A stretch of DNA of 64,000 bases from Candidatus Woesearchaeota archaeon. GTDB taxonomy: Archaea > Nanobdellota > Nanobdellia > Woesearchaeales > JAHWHD01. The stretch's first letter is position 1. The number at the start of each line of letters is the position of its first letter. Made by a program: the position numbers and the translations under genes. Below, piece after piece: positions 42,146-51,344 of the stretch. The DNA lies in the NCBI GenBank assembly GCA_019323515.1, contig JAHWHG010000007.1, forward strand, positions 1 to 64,000. Reading direction: 5' to 3'. The notes beneath the pieces are model-generated. The model did not search any database. It was not told where the DNA came from and saw only the letters and a program-made list of their open reading frames with translations.

Positions 42146-42316
42146 ATGACTGAATTAAGACGGAAACTTTACAAACGCGGTTCATCATTTGAGACCACCA
42201 TCCCTATGCCACTTCTATTTGCTATAGATAAGACAAAGAAACAAGATGTTGTGTTCAAATTTGACAAAAAATCCAATAGATGGTATGTTGAATTTGAGGA
42301 GAGGAAAAAAAGATGA
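42146..42316 (+). CDS. AbrB/SpoVT-like small protein
   Basis: 56 residues from the ATG at 42146, after TATAGGAGAAACC. The chain RRKLYKRGSSFETTIPMPLL, then VVFKFDKKSNRWYVEFEER, matches the swapped-hairpin AbrB fold (R-K-[LV]-x-x-x-G-S-S, x-T-[IL]-P, then V-x-F-x-x-D). AbrB proteins are DNA-binding regulators or antitoxins. Its stop overlaps the ATG of the beta-CASP nuclease (ATGA, 42313-42316), so they are coupled. Confidence 0.75.
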   Translation: MTELRRKLYKRGSSFETTIPMPLLFAIDKTKKQDVVFKFDKKSNRWYVEFEERKKR

Positions 42317-43581
42317 AACTTACTTTTAGAGGAGCAGCTAAACAAGTTGGAAGGTCATGCATTGACCTTGAATCAAAACAGAGACGATTTCTTCTTGATT
42401 GCGGAATTGCACTGGAACCAGAAGGTGTTGTATACCCCCAAGGCCTTACAGCATTAAACCAGATTGACGCTGTCTTCCTAAGCCATGCACACCTTGACCA
42501 TTCTGGGGCTCTTGCTCTTGAACAGCATCGCGGCCTTAAAGCACCAATATTCTGCACAGCTGAAACTAAACAACTAACTGAAATGTTACTAACGGATTCG
42601 CATAAGATTGAGATGCATTCGCACCATATTGCATCATTCAATGAAGCAGACATAAAGAGAGTTATCAATAGGTGCAGGGTTGTTAATTATCAACAAGAAT
42701 ACAACTACAAGGGCATACCTTTCACATACTATGACGCATGTCACATACCTGGAAGTTCATCTATATTTTTAGAGTTAGAGGGTAAGAAATTACTCTACAC
42801 TGGCGACTTTAATAATACAGAGACTAGATTAGTCAAAAGTAAGTTAGCTCTCCCAGCAGGAGTAGACATAATGATAACTGAGGCAACGTACGGCGATCGC
42901 AACCACCCCCCAAGGAAAACTACAGAAAAACGTTTTCTAGACGCTGTACAAAGAACATTAGATACAGGTGCCTCAGTTCTTGTGCCTGCTTTTGCTGTAG
43001 GACGAGCACAAGAGATTATCTTACTATTACAAGAACTAAAGACAAAAGTACCAATCTATCTAGATGGCATGGCAATCCGCGTAACAAGAAACTTTCTAAA
43101 CTTCAAGAAGTTTATCAAAGATCCAGAACTTCTGCGAAAAGCATTCAGCAAGGTGAAGATAGTTCATGGAAACAGGGAAAGAAGAAAAGTAATACATCAA
43201 CAAGCAATCATTGTAACAACTTCAGGCATGCTTACAGGCGGACCTGCAATGGAATACCTTAAACACTTTTCAAACAGGCGGGAAAACTCAATACTTCTCA
43301 CAGGTTATCAAGCAGAGGCAACAAACGGAAGAATGCTTCTTGAATCTGGAAAGGTAATTGTTGATGGTTTTGAGTACAGAATGAAGTGCAATTATGAACA
43401 ATTTGATTTTTCAGCCCATATAGGACTAAAAGAACTTCAGAAGACAATCAAGAAAGTAAACCCACAAACCCTAATCCTTAACCATGGTGATCCTCCAAGC
43501 ATCGAGAACATGAAACAATGGGGAGTTCAGCAAGGATTCAAAACAATCGCACCAAACCTGCTACAGACAATAAGGTGCTGA
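42313..43581 (+). CDS. Beta-CASP ribonuclease (aCPSF-like, no KH domain)
   Basis: 422 residues: metallo-beta-lactamase core with SHAHLDHSG (motif 2, HxHxDH near 57-62), YDACHIPGSSSIF, LLYTGDFN and TEATYGDR, followed by a beta-CASP domain (AVGRAQEIILLL, VTTSGMLTGGP) and the closing H in ILNHGDP. Processes RNA 3' ends or decays RNA. Its lack of N-terminal KH domains sets it apart from aCPSF1; it fits aCPSF2. Coupled with the preceding AbrB-like protein. Followed by a likely terminator. Confidence 0.9.
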   Translation: MKLTFRGAAKQVGRSCIDLESKQRRFLLDCGIALEPEGVVYPQGLTALNQIDAVFLSHAHLDHSGALALEQHRGLKAPIFCTAETKQLTEMLLTDSHKIEMHSHHIASFNEADIKRVINRCRVVNYQQEYNYKGIPFTYYDACHIPGSSSIFLELEGKKLLYTGDFNNTETRLVKSKLALPAGVDIMITEATYGDRNHPPRKTTEKRFLDAVQRTLDTGASVLVPAFAVGRAQEIILLLQELKTKVPIYLDGMAIRVTRNFLNFKKFIKDPELLRKAFSKVKIVHGNRERRKVIHQQAIIVTTSGMLTGGPAMEYLKHFSNRRENSILLTGYQAEATNGRMLLESGKVIVDGFEYRMKCNYEQFDFSAHIGLKELQKTIKKVNPQTLILNHGDPPSIENMKQWGVQQGFKTIAPNLLQTIRC

Positions 43582-43601
43582 TTCATTAAATCATATTTTT
43601 T

Positions 43602-43632
43602 GCGTGTTTTTTTTCTAAAAAACGCGCTTTTT
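43602..43632 (+). terminator. Hairpin with T-tract behind the beta-CASP gene
   Basis: An 11-bp stem GCGTGTTTTTT/AAAAAACGCGC (one G-U) with loop TTCT, then five Ts, placed 21 nt after the stop. Looks like a rho-independent type terminator, although archaea mainly use T-tracts. Confidence 0.5.
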
Positions 43633-43655
43633 GGCGGAAAAAATGAGGTGTTTAA

Positions 43656-43694
43656 CCAGTGAGGGGTGAGGCCTGGCAACAGGTTCCTCACTGG
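43656..43694 (+). ncRNA. Compact RNA hairpin, possible leader or small RNA
   Basis: Perfect 9-bp stem CCAGTGAGG/CCTCACTGG enclosing a second hairpin CCTG-GCAA-CAGG with a GNRA tetraloop; the 5' strand holds a near repeat GGTGAGG that could pair with the same 3' strand, giving two alternative folds. It is 38 nt before a microprotein gene of the calcium-transport operon. Not AT-rich like the surroundings. A regulatory leader is inference; no known riboswitch class is recognised. Confidence 0.4.
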
Positions 43695-43731
43695 CCTTAT
43701 ATTAAAAAAGATAATAGGGAGGTGTAAGAAC

Positions 43732-43839
43732 ATGAACTTTCTAAGAAAGATATTCGGACCAAAATACATTGAATGGGATGAATACATGAAAAGGTTAGAG
43801 AATATAGAAGCAACAAGTGCAAAAGAGATAGGGTACTAA
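43732..43839 (+). CDS. 35-residue microprotein upstream of Ca2+ ATPase
   Basis: ATG 43732 follows GGGAGGTG with 8 nt spacing and the frame ends at TAA 43839, 3 bp before the P-type ATPase start. Sequence begins MNFLRKIFGPKYIEWDEYMK and is amphipathic and helical with a hydrophobic face. Being in-operon it may be a small regulator of the pump, like other ATPase-associated microproteins (inference). Confidence 0.5.
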   Translation: MNFLRKIFGPKYIEWDEYMKRLENIEATSAKEIGY

Positions 43840-43842
43840 GTA

Positions 43843-46497
43843 ATGCAAATGGAATTCTTTGATGCAGAAAAAAAAGAGGTGATATCTGCACTTAACTCAA
43901 GTGCACAAGGTTTAACTAGTTCTGAAGCCAAAAAAAGATTAAGAAAGTATGGTCTTAATGCAATAAAGGAAGAAAGAAAAATCTCTCCTATTAAGATATT
44001 CATAAACCAATTTAAAAGCTTTATTATACTTATCCTTGTAATCGCTACCATAATCTCAATAGGCTTAGGCTACCATGATTACACCTTAAAAGGAGGCTCG
44101 ATTCTTACACACATGACAGAAGCGATTGCAATAGGAGCTATCCTAATCGTAAATGCAATCATGGGATTTATCCAAGAATACAAAGCAGAGAAGTCAATAG
44201 AAGCACTGAAAAAACTCACAAGCCTGAAAGCCAAGATTATAAGAAATGGAAAAGAACAAGAGATTGATGCGTCAGGGATAGTACCTGGAGACATAATAAT
44301 ACTTGACACAGGGTCAAAGATACCAGCAGATGCCAGATTAGTAGAAATTGCAAGCCTTGAAACCTTAGAAGCTGCATTGACCGGAGAATCAACACCAGTA
44401 GTTAAGGACTTAAAGAAATTAAAAACTGACACTGCAGTGGCTGACAGAACAAATATGGTCTTCTCCAGTACAATCGTTACTAAAGGCCGCGGGAAAGCAA
44501 TTGTAACAGCAACTGCAATGAAAACACAGATAGGAAAAATCGCTAAACTAATACAACAAGAAGAACGTCCGGAAACACCTCTTCAGAAAGACCTAAAGCA
44601 CTTTGGAAAGTGGCTTGGATGGGTTACAATAATAATAACTGTCGTCGTGTTCATTGCGGGAATCATAACTGGAAAAGGTTATTATGAGATGTTTATGACA
44701 GCGATTGCACTTGCAGTTGCTGCAGTACCTGAAGGACTTCCAGCAGTGGTCACAATCACACTTGCTATAGGTATCCAAAGACTTATCAAGAAGAAATCCT
44801 TAATAAGGAAACTTCCTAGCGTCGAGACTCTTGGTTCTACAACTGTAATCTGCACTGACAAGACTGGAACAATAACACACAACCAGATGACTGTCCAGAG
44901 ATTATTTGTTAATAATAAGATTGTTGAAGTCACAGGACAAGGCTATGACATAAAAGGAAAGTTCTCAGACTCCCCAAAAGAATTCAAACTTCTCCTTGAA
45001 ATTGGAGCTCTCTGCAATGATGCAGACCTCAACAAGAACAAGGTAATTGGAGATCCTACTGAAGGAGCGCTCATTGTAAGTGCAAAAAAAGCAAAGATTG
45101 ACAAGGAAAAACTCGAAAGAATATACCCGAGATTAAACGAACTGCCGTTTGATTCTAAAAGGAAATTAATGTCAACAGCACATAGGATAAACAAAAGGTA
45201 TTATTTATACACAAAGGGCGCACCTGAAGAACTTCTTAAGAGATGCAATAAGATTAAGATAAACGGAAAGACAAGGAAAATAACAAAAAAAGATAAGAAG
45301 GAAATACTGAAAGCAAACGATCGCTTTGCCAGATCTGCATTAAGGATTCTTGGATTTGCTTATAAAGAAATAAGTAATACAAAAAACCTAACAGAGACTA
45401 GCTTGACATTTGTAGGATTACAGGCAATGATAGATCCTCCAAGAGCAGAAGCAAAGCAAGCTATTGAAAAATGCCATAAAGCAGGCATAAAAGTTCTTCT
45501 GGTGACTGGAGATCACGCAGTAACTGCGGAAGCCATCGCTCACCAGGTCGGTCTGACTGGCAGAGTAATAACAGGCCAGGAGCTTGAAAAAATAACTAAC
45601 CTTGAGAAGATTGTAGATGAAGTGTCAATATTTGCAAGGGTCTCTCCAGAACATAAACTTAAAATTGTAAAGGCACTGAAAAAGAGAAAGCACGTTGTTG
45701 CAATGACTGGAGACGGAGTTAACGATGCTCCTGCTTTAAAGAGAGCTGATATTGGAATTGCAATGGGAAGGACTGGAACAGATGTAGCAAAAGAAGCATC
45801 TGAGATGATACTTACAGATGACAACTTCTCTTCGATTGTAAATGCAATAGAAGAAGGAAGAAACATCTATGATAATATAAAGAAATTTGTATTCTATCTT
45901 CTTTCAAGCAATATGGGAGAGATACTAACAATACTTGTTGCTATACTAATAAAACTACCATTACCATTGTTAGCACTACAGATACTATGGATAAACCTTG
46001 TTACTGACGGACTTCCAGCTCTCGCTTTATCAGTCGAACCAGCCGAACCGGGCATTATGGAACGTCTACCTAGAAAAAAAGGTGAAAAGATCATAAACAA
46101 GCACCGCACAATAATGATGCTAGTTACTGGCATTATTATGATGATCGGCACATTGATTATTTTCACTAACTATCTGAACAAGGATTTAGCTCTTGCACAA
46201 ACAGTTTCATTCACAACACTAGTGATGTTTCAAATGTTTAATGTTCTTAACTCAAGGTCAGAGGAGAGGTCACTTTTTAGTCTAAAGACAAACTATTACC
46301 TAATCGCTGCGGTGTTAAGTTCAATAATCTTACAAGTGCTTGTGGTGTACACTCCTCTTGGAGTATACTTTAATACAATGCCATTAGGATTAAGCGACTG
46401 GCTCTGGATAATCCTAATTTCATCCTCAATCCTTATTTATGGAGAACTACACAAACTCTTCACAAAAGGCCATAAAAAGTTAACAGGTGCTGCATAG
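43843..46497 (+). CDS. P-type Ca2+-transporting ATPase (P2A-like)
   Basis: 884 residues. ATP-driven cation export. Order: actuator domain with LTGES, the membrane motif PEGLP (AVPEGLPAVVTI), phosphorylated aspartate D339 in CTDKTGT, nucleotide-binding KGAPEELL, MTGDGVNDAPALK, and C-terminal membrane helices with NLVTDGLPALALS. The residues in PEGLP and NxxTDGLP fit P2A (SERCA/PMR1-like) calcium or manganese pumps. Next gene is a calcium/cation antiporter, so both presumably serve Ca2+ export. Confidence 0.93.
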   Translation: MQMEFFDAEKKEVISALNSSAQGLTSSEAKKRLRKYGLNAIKEERKISPIKIFINQFKSFIILILVIATIISIGLGYHDYTLKGGSILTHMTEAIAIGAILIVNAIMGFIQEYKAEKSIEALKKLTSLKAKIIRNGKEQEIDASGIVPGDIIILDTGSKIPADARLVEIASLETLEAALTGESTPVVKDLKKLKTDTAVADRTNMVFSSTIVTKGRGKAIVTATAMKTQIGKIAKLIQQEERPETPLQKDLKHFGKWLGWVTIIITVVVFIAGIITGKGYYEMFMTAIALAVAAVPEGLPAVVTITLAIGIQRLIKKKSLIRKLPSVETLGSTTVICTDKTGTITHNQMTVQRLFVNNKIVEVTGQGYDIKGKFSDSPKEFKLLLEIGALCNDADLNKNKVIGDPTEGALIVSAKKAKIDKEKLERIYPRLNELPFDSKRKLMSTAHRINKRYYLYTKGAPEELLKRCNKIKINGKTRKITKKDKKEILKANDRFARSALRILGFAYKEISNTKNLTETSLTFVGLQAMIDPPRAEAKQAIEKCHKAGIKVLLVTGDHAVTAEAIAHQVGLTGRVITGQELEKITNLEKIVDEVSIFARVSPEHKLKIVKALKKRKHVVAMTGDGVNDAPALKRADIGIAMGRTGTDVAKEASEMILTDDNFSSIVNAIEEGRNIYDNIKKFVFYLLSSNMGEILTILVAILIKLPLPLLALQILWINLVTDGLPALALSVEPAEPGIMERLPRKKGEKIINKHRTIMMLVTGIIMMIGTLIIFTNYLNKDLALAQTVSFTTLVMFQMFNVLNSRSEERSLFSLKTNYYLIAAVLSSIILQVLVVYTPLGVYFNTMPLGLSDWLWIILISSSILIYGELHKLFTKGHKKLTGAA

Positions 46498-47439
46498 ATG
46501 GTAACGCGATTATTGTTTGAGGTAGGTATAGGAATTGCAAGCCTAGTTATTCTAATGTTCGCAGCAGATTATACAGTAAGTGGAATCGCAGGCTGGGCAA
46601 GAAAGTTAGGTATCTCAGACTTCTTGATAGGTTTCATTGTAGTTGGTATTGGAACATCTCTTCCAGAGCTAACATCATCAGTAAGAGGAGCTTCAATAGG
46701 TGAAGGCGGAATCGTCCTTGGCACATTATTTGGGTCATTAATAGGAAGCTACTGCCTTGTCTTAGGCATACCAGCAATCATACAAAAGAAGATTAAGATT
46801 TCAAAACATGTAAAGAAAAGAAAAAACTGGCCACTTCTGGCAATAATTGGAGTTCCTGCCTTACTTGTAATAGATGGAACATTCAGCAGGATAGATGGTG
46901 GAATTGTAATATTATTATATTTGATTTATATCTACATCCTCTGGAAAAAAGAAGGCACACTCGGAAAAATTAAAAAAGATGTTAAGCTAAAAAGCATCTG
47001 GAAAGAGGGATTCATCTTTCTTGGAGCACTTATGGCACTTTTATTAAGTGCAATCTTCTTAGTAAACTCATTAATAACTATCTCAAGAGACCTTCTGGGA
47101 ATTGAACCATTCATATTGGCTATAACAGTGATGGGAATCGCTTCGATAATCCCGGATTTGCTTGTAGAGATTCGTTCGATCAATAAAGGCGTCAGTCATA
47201 TCGGAATGGGAAATGTACTTGGCTCTGGGATGATGAACTTGACAATCATACTTGGCATTGCAGCTATAATACACCCTTTTACAATTAAGTTAATTACAAT
47301 ACTTCCCGCACTGATTGCAAGTCTGTTTATTGTAGGGTTTGTACTATACATTATTCATAAAGGCACATTCTTAAGAAAACACGGAATCCTTCTTGCATTG
47401 GTATATGTTGCGTTTATGGTGTTACAGGTTATCCTCTAG
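46498..47439 (+). CDS. Ca2+/Na+ antiporter (CaCA family)
   Basis: 313 residues with ten membrane helices and the two inverted alpha repeats: GIGTSLPELTSSVRGASIG near 52-70 (G-[TS]-S-x-P-E) and MGIASIIPDLLVEIRSINKG with VLGSGMMNLTIILG near 205-250. The second repeat has I-P-D in place of the usual P-E, a conservative change. It starts immediately after the ATPase stop. Confidence 0.88.
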   Translation: MVTRLLFEVGIGIASLVILMFAADYTVSGIAGWARKLGISDFLIGFIVVGIGTSLPELTSSVRGASIGEGGIVLGTLFGSLIGSYCLVLGIPAIIQKKIKISKHVKKRKNWPLLAIIGVPALLVIDGTFSRIDGGIVILLYLIYIYILWKKEGTLGKIKKDVKLKSIWKEGFIFLGALMALLLSAIFLVNSLITISRDLLGIEPFILAITVMGIASIIPDLLVEIRSINKGVSHIGMGNVLGSGMMNLTIILGIAAIIHPFTIKLITILPALIASLFIVGFVLYIIHKGTFLRKHGILLALVYVAFMVLQVIL

Positions 47440-48146
47440 GAAATCTTCTTAGCAATCACGTGCATAGGACTATGCTCCTTTCCTTTAGAATTACCAATTA
47501 TCTTAACTTCACAATTCAATTGTTTTAGGAGTTTCAAAACTAGCTTCTCTGAGATGATTCTATGATCATGATTTTCTTCAACAACAACCTTTTTATTTTC
47601 ATAAATTCTTACTGTAGTTAACAACAAGTTTTTTTGTCGTTTCATAATGTACTCTTTTTTGTAAGTTCTGCCCCTTAATTTAGCTCTTTTAAAAAAATGA
47701 TCTGTAAACCCTGGAGGAATTTGCCTTTCTGTAAACCCAGTAAGAAAATATAATATTGAACCTTTTTTCATATGCCCAACAATATTCTTGATCGCTTTTT
47801 CGAATTCCCCTTTTTTTGTAAGATATGTCAAAACACTATCAAGAGCAATAATCGCATCAAACTTCTTATTCAACTTGAAAGTCTGTGCGCTCATTAGTTT
47901 AAAAGTTATTTTTGGATATTGCTTTTTTGCATACTTAATCATTTCCTTGCTGTTATCTATACCAACTACAGAATACCCCTTCTTCTTTAACAAGTAATCA
48001 ATCTTGCCAGTTCCACAACCAATATCAAGAACTGTTTTTACATTATGCTTCTTAAAAATCCTAACTAACTTATTAACAATATTAAGATAAGTTCTCTCAT
48101 CCTTGAAGATATCATAAAAATACACAAAATCTTTTGTATAGGCCAT
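47436..48146 (-). CDS. Class I SAM-dependent methyltransferase
   Basis: 236 residues. VLDIGCGTGKIDYLL near 40-54 is the SAM-binding motif I; VVGIDNSKEMIKYA motif II; FDAIIALDSVLTYL motif IV. C-terminal 70 residues are basic. Substrate not known. Overlaps the convergent antiporter by 4 bp. Confidence 0.85.
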   Translation of the reverse strand: MAYTKDFVYFYDIFKDERTYLNIVNKLVRIFKKHNVKTVLDIGCGTGKIDYLLKKKGYSVVGIDNSKEMIKYAKKQYPKITFKLMSAQTFKLNKKFDAIIALDSVLTYLTKKGEFEKAIKNIVGHMKKGSILYFLTGFTERQIPPGFTDHFFKRAKLRGRTYKKEYIMKRQKNLLLTTVRIYENKKVVVEENHDHRIISEKLVLKLLKQLNCEVKIIGNSKGKEHSPMHVIAKKIS

Positions 48147-48195
48147 TAGAGGGATATTATCTTTTTGGGTTTATATATTTTATGCTGTTAAACAT

Positions 48196-48561
48196 TCACT
48201 CATACCTAACCCAAAAATACAACCTCAAAAACAAGAACTTCAATACAACTAAAGCTGGAACAATAGCCAAAATTAGCCAATACTTAGTCACCCACACATA
48301 TAAGAATAAATTAATAGCAAGCAACACAACAAATAACCCTACCCAAAACATATAATGGTTCAACATATCCCAAGGATAATACGAAAACAACCAACCATAC
48401 GTCCCACCACTCAAAACAGGATGCTTAGCCTTGTAATGTATAAAACAACCTTTATGTCCAATCTTAAAGTTATAACCAAACCTAGGGATATGAAATATTA
48501 CATAATCCTTCTTATCAGTAATCTGCTTTTTACAGAAATAACACTTAGCCTCTTTTTTCAT
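48196..48561 (-). CDS. Zinc-finger-like protein with two TM helices
   Basis: 121 residues: N-terminal C-x2-C (KCYFCKKQ) and a later H-x2-C (IGHKGCFIHY), a likely zinc site, then two transmembrane helices near 71-92 and 95-115. Not recognised. Single gene. Confidence 0.55.
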   Translation of the reverse strand: MKKEAKCYFCKKQITDKKDYVIFHIPRFGYNFKIGHKGCFIHYKAKHPVLSGGTYGWLFSYYPWDMLNHYMFWVGLFVVLLAINLFLYVWVTKYWLILAIVPALVVLKFLFLRLYFWVRYE

Positions 48562-48626
48562 ATATAATTATAAAACAATCTTATTTATAATTCTTTTTAT
48601 ATTTAAAATATAAACATTAGAAGAAC

Positions 48627-48636
48627 CTTTATAAAG
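48627..48636 (+). promoter_or_regulatory. TATA box of the Elp3 gene (leaderless)
   Basis: CTTTATAAAG centred 26 nt before the ATG at 48658. Confidence 0.6.
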
Positions 48637-48657
48637 CAAACTAGATATTAAACAATT

Positions 48658-50349
48658 ATGTCAAAAGAATCTTTCATGAAAGAGATACTAGAAATCTTAA
48701 AGGAAAAACAATTATCAAAAGAAGATATTGCAAGACTAAAGATAAGACTATGCAAGGAGCATAAAGTAAAGAACATCCCAACAGATATCGAAATCCTTCT
48801 ACATGCAAAGCAGGAAGATCTTCCTAGACTAAAGCATCTGCAGACTAAACCTACGCGTTCAATCTCAGGAGTCACACCGATTGCAGTAATGTCAAAACCA
48901 CAGCGCTGCCCTCACGGAGCATGTATCATGTGCCCTTCAATGACAAAGAAAGGTGTTCCTCAGTCATACACTGGCAAAGAACCTGCAACAATGCGAGGTG
49001 CAAGAAACAAATTTGATCCTTATCTACAAATCTTCAATAGACTTGAACAATATATGGTAACATCGCATGTACCTGAAAAGGTTGAACTGATAATAATGGG
49101 GGGTACTTTCCCTGCATTCCCTATAAGATACCAGGACAATTTTGTTATGTACTGTTTCAAGGCAATGAACGACTTCTCAAGACTCTTCTTTAGGAAGAAT
49201 AAATTTAATCTAAAGAAATTTAAACAATTCTTTGAACTTCCTGGAGAAGTAGGAGATCCAAAACGTACAAAAAACATACAAAATAAACTTAGAAAACTTA
49301 AGACAAAGAACAAAACCTCTCTTAAAAAAGAACAGAGAAAGAACGAAACCTCAAAAATCCGCTGCATAGGAATGACAATTGAGACGCGTCCTGATTATGC
49401 AAAACTTGAACACTGTGACCAGATGCTTAAACTTGGATGTACAAGGGTTGAATTGGGTGTGCAGAGCGTATATGATTCTGTACTCACAGCATCAAATCGC
49501 GGCCATGACGTGCACGACACAATCGCAGCTTTCAAGACACTAAAAGACCTATGCTTCAAGATAAATGCACATTATATGTTAGGTCTTCCTGGTTCAACAC
49601 CAAGGATGGATCTTGAAGGTTTCAAAAAACTCTTCAAAAACCCTGCATTCAGACCAGACATGCTAAAACTCTATCCTTGCATGGTTGTCAGGGACTCAAA
49701 ACTATATAAGATTTGGAAAAAAGGCAAATTCAAACCTCTTAATACACAAAAAGCAGCATCATTAATTGCAAAGATGAAAAAACATGTCCCAGAATACGCA
49801 AGAATAATGCGTGTACAGAGAGACATCCCTACATACGCAACAGAGGCAGGAGTTGACAGGACTAATCTAAGACAATATGTAGAACAAGAAGCAAAAAAAA
49901 TTAACATTAAATGCCGCTGCATCCGTTGCAGGGAAGCAGGCCATGTCTACAAAAAAACAAAAAAACTTCCAAAGAATATCAGGATAAAAGTAAAAGAATA
50001 CAACGCATCCGCTGGAAAAGAGTTCTTTATCTCAGCTGAAGACACTAAACAGGACATCCTGTTAGGATTCTGCCGTCTACGCTTTCCATCAGAATCACTC
50101 AGAGAAGAAATCACAAAAGACTCTGCCTTAATCAGAGAACTCCATGTATACGGAACAGCAACTGCTATAGGCAAGAAAGGCTCTGTACAACATAAGGGCT
50201 ATGGAAAAAAACTTATGGCAAAAGCTGAGCAGATTGCAAAAAGATATAAAAAGAAAAAGATGCTAGTAATATCTGGTATAGGAGTAAGGGAATACTACAT
50301 TAAACTAGGATACCATCACGACGGACCATACGTATCAAAAGCATTATGA
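48658..50349 (+). CDS. elp3: Elp3, tRNA uridine-34 modification enzyme
   Basis: 563 residues. Radical SAM plus acetyltransferase enzyme adding a carboxymethyl-type group at C5 of wobble uridine in tRNA. Cluster motif C84-x4-C89-x2-C92 (RCPHGACIMCP), VELIIMGGTFPAFP, IGMTIETRPDYA, GVQSVYDSVL, and a GNAT domain in the last 130 residues (LHVYGTAT to GYGKKLMAKAEQIA). A basic insertion (about 178-240, KNIQNKLRKLKTKNKTSLKK) probably contacts tRNA. Followed by a NOL1/NOP2/Sun methyltransferase. Confidence 0.95.
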   Translation: MSKESFMKEILEILKEKQLSKEDIARLKIRLCKEHKVKNIPTDIEILLHAKQEDLPRLKHLQTKPTRSISGVTPIAVMSKPQRCPHGACIMCPSMTKKGVPQSYTGKEPATMRGARNKFDPYLQIFNRLEQYMVTSHVPEKVELIIMGGTFPAFPIRYQDNFVMYCFKAMNDFSRLFFRKNKFNLKKFKQFFELPGEVGDPKRTKNIQNKLRKLKTKNKTSLKKEQRKNETSKIRCIGMTIETRPDYAKLEHCDQMLKLGCTRVELGVQSVYDSVLTASNRGHDVHDTIAAFKTLKDLCFKINAHYMLGLPGSTPRMDLEGFKKLFKNPAFRPDMLKLYPCMVVRDSKLYKIWKKGKFKPLNTQKAASLIAKMKKHVPEYARIMRVQRDIPTYATEAGVDRTNLRQYVEQEAKKINIKCRCIRCREAGHVYKKTKKLPKNIRIKVKEYNASAGKEFFISAEDTKQDILLGFCRLRFPSESLREEITKDSALIRELHVYGTATAIGKKGSVQHKGYGKKLMAKAEQIAKRYKKKKMLVISGIGVREYYIKLGYHHDGPYVSKAL

Positions 50350-50405
50350 ATTAACATTAAAAAATAATAAATAACAAAAATAAACAAAAACAACAGATAA
50401 AAAAA

Positions 50406-51344
50406 ATGATAACAATAAAAGGGATTGAGATCAAAGAAAAGTTCAAGGAACATTATGAAAAACTCACAGATTGGGACGAGTTCATCAAATACTCTCTAAC
50501 ATACCTAAGAAGATCTATAAGAGTAAACACATTAAAGATTTCTGTAGGAGAACTTAAGAAAAGGCTCGAAAAAGACTGGGAGCTTACACCCATACCATGG
50601 TGTAAAGAAGGTTTCTGGATTGAACATAAAGGCTCTGACAAGAGAAGAGACATCGGAAACCTGATAGAACATCAACTTGGCTACTTTTATGTACAGGAAG
50701 CAGCTTCGATGATACCGCCGCTTGTTCTAAACCCTAAACCAGGCGAACTTGTACTTGACATGGCAGCTGCACCTGGTTCAAAAGCATCACAGATTGCACA
50801 GTACATGGAAAATAAAGGTGTTCTTATTGCAAACGACTACAAAGGAATAAGGATAGCACCTCTTGGCATAAACTTACAAAGGATGGGAATCACAAACACC
50901 ATAATTACATTACAGGAAGGAAGACATTTCAAAGGCTTCCAGTTTGACAAAATTCTTTTAGACGCTCCATGCTCAGGCACTGGAACTATAAGAAAATCAC
51001 TCAAGACCTTAAAGATCTGGAACCTTAACAGTATAAAACGTTTAGCAGGAACACAACGTCAACTGATAAAGACAGCTTTCAACAATCTTAAACCATGTGG
51101 AACCTTAGTCTACTCAACATGCTCATGTGAAGTTGAAGAAAATGAAGCAATAATCGACTGGCTTCTCAATGAATATCCAAATGCAAAACTGAAAGAAATA
51201 AAACTAGACATAAAAAGAAGCCAACCTTTCTTAGAATATGAGGACAAAATCTTCAATCCATCAATAAAGAAATGTCTAAGGATTTGGCCACAGGATAATG
51301 ACACAGAAGGGTTCTTTGTTGCAAAAATTGAAAATTCAGAATAA
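50406..51344 (+). CDS. NOL1/NOP2/Sun-family RNA cytosine-5 methyltransferase
   Basis: 312 residues. Makes 5-methylcytosine in tRNA or rRNA. SAM site DMAAAPGSKASQIAQ near 119-133; catalytic cysteines in LDAPCSGTG (release cysteine) and YSTCSCEVEENE (nucleophile). N-terminal RRSIRVNTLK is typical. The archaeal form matches the Trm4/Nsun6 group without a PUA domain. Overlaps the 3' end of convergent purF by 9 bp. Confidence 0.9.
   Translation: MITIKGIEIKEKFKEHYEKLTDWDEFIKYSLTYLRRSIRVNTLKISVGELKKRLEKDWELTPIPWCKEGFWIEHKGSDKRRDIGNLIEHQLGYFYVQEAASMIPPLVLNPKPGELVLDMAAAPGSKASQIAQYMENKGVLIANDYKGIRIAPLGINLQRMGITNTIITLQEGRHFKGFQFDKILLDAPCSGTGTIRKSLKTLKIWNLNSIKRLAGTQRQLIKTAFNNLKPCGTLVYSTCSCEVEENEAIIDWLLNEYPNAKLKEIKLDIKRSQPFLEYEDKIFNPSIKKCLRIWPQDNDTEGFFVAKIENSE

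Noticed and set aside
43656..43694. Hairpin as part of SRP RNA, a k-turn or H/ACA RNA
   Set aside because: No SRP Alu/S-domain sequence, no tandem GA opposite the internal loop, and no ACA box 3' of the stem.
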